In this document: positions 57,402 through 64,000 of the stretch, piece by piece
Position numbering within the stretch: the first letter of the stretch is position 1
Layout: each line of letters opens with the position of its first letter
Assembly (NCBI GenBank): GCA_029257335.1
Contig: JARIBV010000133.1
Span: 1 to 64,000 of the forward strand
DNA from: Faecousia sp.
GTDB lineage: Bacteria; Bacillota; Clostridia; Oscillospirales; Oscillospiraceae
DNA length: 64,000 nucleotides
Direction: 5' to 3'
Notes under the pieces: generated by a model
The model's database searches: none
What the model saw: only the letters and a program-made list of their open reading frames with translations
Told to the model about the DNA's origin: nothing
Position numbers and translations under genes: made by a program

Positions 57402-59074
57402 CGGGGCTTTGCTCCGTCCCGGGCCTGGGCCCTGGCATTGGCCAGATACGCAGGTTCTTTTCGGGCAGGAGGAGGGAGCTTTGCCTTGCCGGGAGGGGGT
57501 GGAGCGGGCAGGAGCAGGGCATTTTTCTCCACCAGCTGCAAAAGCTTCTCCTTTCCCTTGAAATCCATCATCTGCAAAAGTCCTCTGGCAGCGGCGGCAT
57601 TCTGGGGCTGGAATACCCCCAGCTGATAGAGCTGGATGGCCAGCTGGTTGGCACTTTCTCTGGAATAGGGGCTTTCGGCCTGAATCTGCACCTCGATGTC
57701 AAACACCGGGAGTCTGGCTCCCATGCCAAGCGCCTGGGGCCGCAGATGGGCGTTGGAATAGCGGCAGAAGCTGAGCCCGTCTTCTCCCACAATGCGGAAG
57801 GTGCGGGGAATGTCATAAAACTGCCGGATAAGCTCGATGCAAAGCTCAATGATGTGCCGGAAGGTGCGGTAAGACCCTGCAATCATGTCCCGGCTCAGTC
57901 CGTTTCCTGCCTCCTGCAAGGCCACGATGGCAGAGGCGGCAGTGACGGAGGCAGCACCGCCGTTGTTGATGTCCCGGTTGCCGGAGACCTCCTTGATCTC
58001 GTTGATCTTCATTTGCATATATTCCACGGCATTGCCCGGCATGGGGCTGGTCTGGATTTGCAGGATGCTGTCGGCATCCACCCGGCCCTGCACATGGACG
58101 AACTTCTTGGTGAGGTCGGCGTATTCCTCTTCGTTCACGCCTCCGTCGGCCCGGACGAACCACCGGGGGGTGGAGGCCGCCACGGCGGACTGGACAAAGC
58201 AGTTGTTGAGAATGTCCACGATTTTCTGGGGGTCCTTGCACAGATCCACATAGCCGTATCCGCAGCCGGGGTAGCCCTCCTCCGGGAAGAGGGGATCAAA
58301 CAGGAAGGGGTACTGGCCGTGGTCATAGAGGCCCCGTTCCCAGAGCAAAGGGTCCTCCTCCGTGGCGTAGAGCACCACATCGTTCACATATTTGCAGTAA
58401 TGCAGCACTCCCCGAACTTTGTAGTACACCTCAATCACCGGGCTTTTGCCCTGGGTGGAGATGTTCTCGTCATAGTGGTACCGGCGCACAGGGGAGCTGC
58501 CGCTGCCAAGATGCCCCGCAAGGCCGGGATACTGGGCCAGCAGGACCTCATTGTCCTGCAAGGTCACATGGAACACATATCGGCTGTCCTGCAACCGGGA
58601 AACCCCGGGCTCCCAGAAGAGGTTCAGAATATCCACCTTCTGGATGGAGATGTCCCCCAGGCCGCCGTTTTTTTCCGCATCCCAGAATACGCCGTAGACA
58701 CCGGTGCCGGATTTGAGCTTGTACCACCACACATCGGACCAGACCTGTGCAAAGTCGTTTTGCTGTAGGATCACAGGCAGGATGGTGCTGAGCATTTTGG
58801 CCTCCTGCTGATCCTGGGCCTCTCTGGGCAGGCACAGGGCTTCGGGATAGGCGTCCACCGCATCGGAGTGCTTGGAGAGAATGGCGTTGACCAGCCAGCC
58901 GGAGGCGGGTTCCGGCTCGTCGGGGTTTTTGTCCCGGATGGAACGCCAGTGCCGCAGCTTCCAGAATTCCTCCGCCTCCACAATGCGTGACTCAATGGCC
59001 TGCTTGCCCCGGCGATATTCCTCCAGGGTGTTGGAAAACACCATGAGTCTGTCCTGATCGATTTGTTGATTCAT
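57398..59074 (-). CDS. phage portal protein
   Basis: 558 aa upstream of protease/scaffold/capsid; portal-like RDINNGGAASVTAASAIVALQEAGNGLSRDMI. Confidence 0.8.
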   Translation of the reverse strand: MNQQIDQDRLMVFSNTLEEYRRGKQAIESRIVEAEEFWKLRHWRSIRDKNPDEPEPASGWLVNAILSKHSDAVDAYPEALCLPREAQDQQEAKMLSTILPVILQQNDFAQVWSDVWWYKLKSGTGVYGVFWDAEKNGGLGDISIQKVDILNLFWEPGVSRLQDSRYVFHVTLQDNEVLLAQYPGLAGHLGSGSSPVRRYHYDENISTQGKSPVIEVYYKVRGVLHYCKYVNDVVLYATEEDPLLWERGLYDHGQYPFLFDPLFPEEGYPGCGYGYVDLCKDPQKIVDILNNCFVQSAVAASTPRWFVRADGGVNEEEYADLTKKFVHVQGRVDADSILQIQTSPMPGNAVEYMQMKINEIKEVSGNRDINNGGAASVTAASAIVALQEAGNGLSRDMIAGSYRTFRHIIELCIELIRQFYDIPRTFRIVGEDGLSFCRYSNAHLRPQALGMGARLPVFDIEVQIQAESPYSRESANQLAIQLYQLGVFQPQNAAAARGLLQMMDFKGKEKLLQLVEKNALLLPAPPPPGKAKLPPPARKEPAYLANARAQARDGAKPR

Positions 59075-59101
59075 TGGATTCCTCCTGTCTTAAAAATGGG
59101 G

Positions 59102-60475
59102 TTACCACCGCCCCAGGGGGTCCAGACTCAGACTGCCGGGGGAAGCGTCCTCCGCCTGAGGCCGGATGGGGCGGGCCATGCACATATAGCGCACTTCGTC
59201 GGCCACATGGTCTTCTCCCTCCGTGTCCAGATCTTCGGGCCGATGCTTGTCAAACTGCAATAGGGGAATGGTGCGGATGAAGGCCTTGCAGGAGGGAAAA
59301 ACATAGAGATTGGCATAGCCGTTTTCATCGAAGGCCAGCCGATAGTGGACCTGCATCCAGCCGGGGATCCGGTCGTTGACACCGGGGGTGAAGTACAGGC
59401 CGTATTTCATGGCGGTATCCGCCACGCTGTCGCCCCGGCTGCCGTCCCAGATGGAGGGGTCGGCAACCCCTCGGATCTCCCGGCCCTTGAGCATTGGGTG
59501 GGTCTGTTCCAGCCGCCGGGCCTCCTGCATCTGCTTTTCCACGGTCCAGCGGACCCCTTGATTGGGGGTGTCGGTGCAGCCGTACAGCTCCAGGATCCGA
59601 TAGAGCACCCCGTCATAATCCACCGCCCACCAGCCGAAGGAGAAGGGCTTGCCATAGCCCCAGTCATAGGAGCGATAGACAGTCCAGCTCTTCGGAATGT
59701 CAAAAGGCTCGATGACATGGCACCATCTGCGCTGTCTGCGCAGGGTCTGGGGATCTCCCTTGTCAGGGGGAGGGTCCGGGTGAAAGTCCTCGAAAAACTG
59801 CCCTTCGTACACATCCCATCGGCCGAAAAGCCAGGCCTCTTTCAGCTTGGGAGGGAGCTTTTCCAGACTCTTGATGTATTCCGGCTGCTGAGACAGCAGA
59901 GCTTCATTGTCCGTGACCAGGGCCTGAATGAAGGCGTAGTCCTTGGGGTCCTCTCCCGGACGAAAGCGCCGGTCGATAAACAGCCGCTTAAAATAGCCGT
60001 GGGAGGGGCCGCCGGGGTTCAAAGTGTAATAGGTACGCTTGGGAAAGTGGTTGGCCCCACGGACGCAGGCATCGATCTGGGTGAGCCAGCTCTCCTGGAA
60101 CTGCCCGGCCTCGTCAGCGAACCACACATCGTATTCTGCACCCTGATACTGGCCCAGATCCCCTTCGCCGTCACAGTAGCCGAACCAGATGGAAGAGCCG
60201 TTGGGAAAGCGAAAGCATTTGTCCGTTCGGTGGAACCGGCACACAGAGCCCAGCATCTGCTGCAAGGGGATGATGTGGTTATTGGTCAGCTCCTTGTAGG
60301 TCCGCCGGGTAATCAGGATCTTGATGCCGGGATACCGGGCGCACAGCAAAACTGCCTTCCACCGGACGAACCAGCTCTTTCCGCCGCCCCGGGCACCGCC
60401 ATAGGCCACATAGCGGTGGTTGTCCGACAGGGCCAGGCGCTGTTTTTCGTTTGGTTTTGGCATATGGATCCTCAT
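59102..60475 (-). CDS. phage terminase large subunit
   Basis: YVAYGGARGGGKSWFVRWKAVLL (Walker A), YDVWFADEAGQFQESWL (Walker B). Confidence 0.9.
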   Translation of the reverse strand: MRIHMPKPNEKQRLALSDNHRYVAYGGARGGGKSWFVRWKAVLLCARYPGIKILITRRTYKELTNNHIIPLQQMLGSVCRFHRTDKCFRFPNGSSIWFGYCDGEGDLGQYQGAEYDVWFADEAGQFQESWLTQIDACVRGANHFPKRTYYTLNPGGPSHGYFKRLFIDRRFRPGEDPKDYAFIQALVTDNEALLSQQPEYIKSLEKLPPKLKEAWLFGRWDVYEGQFFEDFHPDPPPDKGDPQTLRRQRRWCHVIEPFDIPKSWTVYRSYDWGYGKPFSFGWWAVDYDGVLYRILELYGCTDTPNQGVRWTVEKQMQEARRLEQTHPMLKGREIRGVADPSIWDGSRGDSVADTAMKYGLYFTPGVNDRIPGWMQVHYRLAFDENGYANLYVFPSCKAFIRTIPLLQFDKHRPEDLDTEGEDHVADEVRYMCMARPIRPQAEDASPGSLSLDPLGRW

Positions 60476-60882
60476 GTGCAGTACTCCCCGGGCATGTCCT
60501 CCAGAACGATCTGGGCGGAGACCGTCTCCTTTTTCTGGGCGGCCAGAGCCAGTCTTGCCTCGTCCAGGGCCTTCTTGTGGGCCAGAGCGGGGCCGTCCAG
60601 ACCGTACAGGTCCCGCAAAATGGCCAGCAGCTCCTTGAGGACATTGGACATTTCCTTCACGGCCTTGGTGTCCAGCTTGTCCAGACGCACCAGCTCCGAC
60701 CAGGTTTTGCGGCTGATGAGATTGCCGGTGCCGTCGTCCACAGGGTCTTTGTAGGTTTCGCTGCGGTGCAGGACATACTGGTAGAACTGTTCGGAATCCG
60801 TGAGGGCGGCGGCCACAATGTCACACAGCCGCTGCACCCCCAGGGCCAGGGCCTCCAGCTTCGGTTCAACGGTATGATTCAA
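60472..60882 (-). CDS. putative terminase small subunit / packaging-adjacent protein
   Basis: 136 aa, overlaps terminase large start (ATGA). Confidence 0.55.
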   Translation of the reverse strand: MNHTVEPKLEALALGVQRLCDIVAAALTDSEQFYQYVLHRSETYKDPVDDGTGNLISRKTWSELVRLDKLDTKAVKEMSNVLKELLAILRDLYGLDGPALAHKKALDEARLALAAQKKETVSAQIVLEDMPGEYCT

Positions 60883-60891
60883 AAAATCACC

Positions 60892-61092
60892 TCACTCGTA
60901 TTTTTCGTTGATGGCATGGTACAGAGGGCAGTCTTTGTAAAAGCTTCGGCAAAAGGCATCTTCCACCTCCTCCCGTTCTTTTCTGTTGAAGAACTCGGTA
61001 CGGTTCCGGCATCGGGTAAAAACCCCTTCGCAGAACAGCACATTGTTTTGTCCCTTGGTGTAGAAGGGACACTCCGGCAGATTGGTTTTCAT
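60892..61092 (-). CDS. small Cys-rich phage protein (putative metal binding)
   Basis: MKTNLPECPFYTKGQNNVLFCEGVFTRCRNRTEFF...FCRSFYKDCPLYHAINEKYE. Confidence 0.6.
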   Translation of the reverse strand: MKTNLPECPFYTKGQNNVLFCEGVFTRCRNRTEFFNRKEREEVEDAFCRSFYKDCPLYHAINEKYE

Positions 61093-61130
61093 GGGAATCC
61101 TCCTTTCCAAGAATGTCTGAGACCAGGGGG

Positions 61131-61880
61131 TCAGGGGCGGCTGCTTTCCGGGGTGTCCACCTGGCTGTCCTGTTTCCACCAGCGAAGGATGGTTTTGTAG
61201 TGGTTCCTGACCTGATAGCCGGTGGAGCTTAAATAGTTGGCAAGCTTTTGCACATACTGGTCAAACACATCCACCCCCAGCTTGTCCAGCAGGTCCTCCA
61301 TCTGGTGGTCGGTCAGCATGACCAGGCCCTGTCCCAGCTCCCCGCGAAGCAATTCCAGCTTTTCTTTCTCGCGTGTGGGGGCGGGCACGGGCACGGGCAG
61401 GCCCGTGTCCACCTCTTTGTTAAAAGAGGTGGCTTCTTTTCTTTCTTTTCTTTCTCTTCTTTTCTCTTCCTTCGGCAGAGGGTGCAAAGAGGAGAGAAGG
61501 GCGGACTTTTCTTCCCACAGGGTCTGATAGCCTGCTTCCCGGTGATCGGTATAGACCCCGTCGGGGCGGAGATAGAGCTGCTTTGCCACTTCCGGCAGCC
61601 GGGGCAGATGGAGCTGCCGCAATTTCTGGATGGAATTGTGGAGCCTGCTGTGCTTGATGACCACCCAGGGCCCGACCAGAAGGACGAAACGCATCTGGGC
61701 CAGCTCCTGTAAGGCCTGGTTGGAAAGGCCCAGACTGCCCAAAATGGCCCTGGAGCTGTTGACCACGCCGTCTTCATCGGCTCCCAGCACCATGTGGAAG
61801 TATAAAAGCTGGGCCTGATGGCTCATGGACAGAAATACATCACTGGAGGTGATCTCCGAATTGATTGGCTTCTTTCCCAC
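61131..61880 (-). CDS. phage replisome organiser / DnaD-like replication protein
   Basis: SDVFLSMSHQAQLLYFHMVLGADEDGVV...SSRAILGSLG; typical N-terminal wHTH pattern. Confidence 0.7.
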   Translation of the reverse strand: MGKKPINSEITSSDVFLSMSHQAQLLYFHMVLGADEDGVVNSSRAILGSLGLSNQALQELAQMRFVLLVGPWVVIKHSRLHNSIQKLRQLHLPRLPEVAKQLYLRPDGVYTDHREAGYQTLWEEKSALLSSLHPLPKEEKRRERKERKEATSFNKEVDTGLPVPVPAPTREKEKLELLRGELGQGLVMLTDHQMEDLLDKLGVDVFDQYVQKLANYLSSTGYQVRNHYKTILRWWKQDSQVDTPESSRP

Positions 61881-62997
61881 GGCGCATCACCTCCAAGGGG
61901 CCGGTGCCGGTCACCAGGCGGATGCACTGGCCGGGATAGTCGATCTGCTCCGTGAGGGCCTCGGCGTTGTCCACAAAGCAGGGCAGGCACAGATCCGTGA
62001 CCTCTGCCAGCCGGGAGGCAAGCATCAGATCCACCCGGATCTTCTGTCCGGTGCTGAGATTGCTGTAGGGGATGCCCTCATAGAGCAGCTCGCAGCAGTC
62101 CTCGAAGCCTCCGTCCAGCAGGGGCCGCCTGAGACGCAGCACCAGGGGAGACAGAAGCTGCCGGAGGGAGGATTCCAGACAGGCGGACTTTCGCTGGGTG
62201 AGTTTCGAGAGCAAAAACAAAGATTTTTCAGTTTCCTCCATGTTTCGCTGGTTTTCGCAGAGCTGAGCGTGTATCATTTCTACTCGTTGGGACAGGATTC
62301 GTATGATCTCCCGTGTTTCTTCCAATTTGGCGTTGAGATTGGCTCTCAGCCCTGCGTACTGGCTTTTCTGCCTGCTGTAGTGCTGGCGCAGACTCTGGGC
62401 GCTGTCGGACTCCATCTGGGACAGCAGAGCCGCCATGGAGGGGTCAGACTCCATGAGGGCCCGGTCCGAGGGGGTCTGGGCAATGCTGCACAGAAGCTCC
62501 CGCCGCTGTTTCCAGTGCAGATCCTGACACAGCCGCACCACTCCGGTCTGGAGCTGGCCCAGACAGGAGCGGAACAGAGACTGGGTCACCTCCTCAAACC
62601 GGCTGCGGCGCACCGGCATCCCCTGATAGAAGAAACGGAACCGGTTGCCCTCCAGCCGGGGGACCGTGTCCCCTTTGGGGACACTCCACTGCTCAAACAT
62701 CTCCTTTTTCAGGACCAGAGGGCGGCCGTCCATGGTGCAGGAAAGCTCCACGGAGGTCACGGCCTCCCGGTCCCGGGTGGTGCCCCGGTCCGTGAGGGGT
62801 TTGACCTGGATGGTTTTCTCTCCGTGGCCCTGACTGTCGGTGCCGTACACCAGCCAGGCAAAGGCGTCGAATACCGTGGTTTTTCCCACGCCGTTGGACC
62901 CGGTGAGCGTGGCATTTTCCAGGCCGAAGTCTCCCTGAAAATAGGAGACTCCCTTGAAGTTTTGCAGAGTCAGGGTTTTGATTTTCAGATACTTCAT
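61840..62997 (-). CDS. phage SMC/Rad50-like AAA ATPase (compact)
   Basis: LTGSNGVGKTTVFDAFAWLVYG; LSTGQKIRVDLMLASRL; LPCFVDNAEAL. Confidence 0.85.
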   Translation of the reverse strand: MKYLKIKTLTLQNFKGVSYFQGDFGLENATLTGSNGVGKTTVFDAFAWLVYGTDSQGHGEKTIQVKPLTDRGTTRDREAVTSVELSCTMDGRPLVLKKEMFEQWSVPKGDTVPRLEGNRFRFFYQGMPVRRSRFEEVTQSLFRSCLGQLQTGVVRLCQDLHWKQRRELLCSIAQTPSDRALMESDPSMAALLSQMESDSAQSLRQHYSRQKSQYAGLRANLNAKLEETREIIRILSQRVEMIHAQLCENQRNMEETEKSLFLLSKLTQRKSACLESSLRQLLSPLVLRLRRPLLDGGFEDCCELLYEGIPYSNLSTGQKIRVDLMLASRLAEVTDLCLPCFVDNAEALTEQIDYPGQCIRLVTGTGPLEVMRRGKEANQFGDHLQ

Positions 62998-63229
62998 ATA
63001 GCTCCTTTCTAAATGACCGATTAAACGGACAGTTGTTGTGATATGCTCGAACCGGGCAGCTTGCAGATGGTTCCGGCAATCTAGAGGGGCTTGCGCTTTC
63101 CGGCCCCCCGGACGGATCGCTGTGGTCACCGTACAGGCCTGTCTGTCGTTGAAGCTCCGTATGGACCCACAGAACAAAGTCCTTTCCGGTCATATCGACT
63201 TGCCTCCTTACGAAATCTTTCGTTGACAA

Positions 63230-63387
63230 GTACCCGGCTTGGTACTATAATAAGAATGTGAGATACTTGTTTAAGTACTTTGCATGGCCCTATTATAATA
63301 CTCGTACGAGTACCTTGTCAAGGCCTTTAGTACTTGATTTAGAACTTTTGTGAAAGATATATAAAAAGGAGGTACTTGTATGGGTAC
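63230..63387. promoter_or_regulatory. prophage immunity region with five 16-bp RTAC-N8-GTAC-like operators
   Basis: Sites at 63230-63245, 63263-63278, 63298-63313, 63330-63345, 63372-63387. Confidence 0.75.
63292..63321 (-). promoter_or_regulatory. strong early promoter with operator in spacer
   Basis: Minus strand TTGACA - 18 nt - TATAAT; spacer contains tactcgtacgagta palindrome. Confidence 0.75.
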
Positions 63388-63721
63388 TCTATATGAGCGA
63401 ATTGCCGAACTTTGCCAAGAAAGAGGCATCAAAGGCGGCAGGATGTGCAGCGATCTGAAGATCAGCAAGGGACTGCTGACAGACCTGAAAATGGGCCGAC
63501 GCTCCGGGGTTTCTGCCGTGACGGCGCAAAAAATTGCGGACTATTTTGGCGTAACGGTTGGTTATCTTTTGGGGCAGGAGCCGCGGCTGGAGCCGGAAGA
63601 CGAGCAGGACCTCTGTTTGGATGGGGTAGATTTTGCCCTGTATGGGGAGGTACGGGATCTGACCCAGGCGCAGAAACGAGATGTGCTGCGCTTCATACAA
63701 TTTATTAAACAAAAGGACTGA
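63380..63721 (+). CDS. CI-like HTH (Cro/C1) repressor
   Basis: MCSDLKISKGLLTDLKMGRRSGVSAVTAQKIADYFGVTVGYLLGQ. Confidence 0.88.
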   Translation: MGTLYERIAELCQERGIKGGRMCSDLKISKGLLTDLKMGRRSGVSAVTAQKIADYFGVTVGYLLGQEPRLEPEDEQDLCLDGVDFALYGEVRDLTQAQKRDVLRFIQFIKQKD

Positions 63722-64000
63722 TGGTGATGCTTCTCCCGTGGCATATATATCAGGAGGCGGAATCAGACGGAATCGGCGTACACTTTATGACGATGGAGAG
63801 CTGTTCCTGCCTCTCCGTTCCCGGACACTTGGCAGTTGACCCGGCAAAGCTCCGCACGACCTCAGAAGAAACCACAGCGGTGGCCCACGAGCTGGGTCAC
63901 ATCGCAACTTCCAGTTTTTACAATGTACATTCTCCCTTTGACGAGCGGAAACGGTGTGAAAACCGGGCAGACCGGGCCGCTATTTTGCGCCACATCGACA
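63721..64000 (+). CDS. ImmA/IrrE-family metallopeptidase, truncated by window end
   Basis: TTAVAHELGHIATSSFYNVHSPFDERKRCENRADRAAILRHID; TGATG overlap with repressor. Confidence 0.88.
   Translation, partial: MVMLLPWHIYQEAESDGIGVHFMTMESCSCLSVPGHLAVDPAKLRTTSEETTAVAHELGHIATSSFYNVHSPFDERKRCENRADRAAILRHID

Noticed and set aside
52955-60754. Large plus-strand ORFs (52955..54673, 56693..58768, 59345..60754) through the prophage
   Set aside because: All antisense to collinear phage late genes with convincing motifs; judged shadow ORFs.
62998-63193. Small ORF starting MTGKDFVLWVHTELQRQTG (63193, minus) with a good RBS
   Set aside because: The N-terminus looks plausible, but the frame soon turns non-protein-like and runs into the ATPase gene; possibly a remnant, not supportable as a gene.

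Overview
The window looks like a roughly 64 kb segment of a Gram-positive (Oscillospirales-like Firmicute, inferred) chromosome. It holds ordinary core genes: an SLH-protein tail, an RsmF-like methylase, murA, rplJ/rplL with an L10 leader, glgB, an EamA transporter, lacZ, a PLD/cardiolipin-synthase-like gene, mtaB, and an acyl-CoA synthetase. It also holds four accessory blocks. (1) ~14-30.3 kb: a dCache-GGDEF cyclase and a degenerate-GGDEF/EAL protein sit next to a sortase-assembled pilus locus (signal peptidase, LPETG adhesin, LPSTG major pilin, class C sortase, LPHTG minor pilin, second sortase). The locus is closed by a convergent BTAD/SARP-type regulator whose C-terminus reads as a degenerate GGDEF domain. 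(2) ~36.3-45.3 kb: two 2-permease+ATPase ABC exporters flank one AgrC/LytTR-type two-component system, and both TCS genes carry an apparent 1-nt homopolymer frameshift. (3) 45.45-48.08 kb: a TetM/EF-G-like GTPase fused to a C-terminal NYN (YacP/Rae1-like) nuclease domain. (4) ~48.5-64 kb: a compact prophage on the minus strand. It has an N4-gp56-type capsid, portal, its own Prp-like cysteine protease, scaffold, terminase, lysis genes and a CI/ImmA switch region with five phased 16-bp operator-like dyads. It is preceded by a decayed IS3-family remnant and runs past the window edge. All family calls come from motif recognition by eye; no searches were run.
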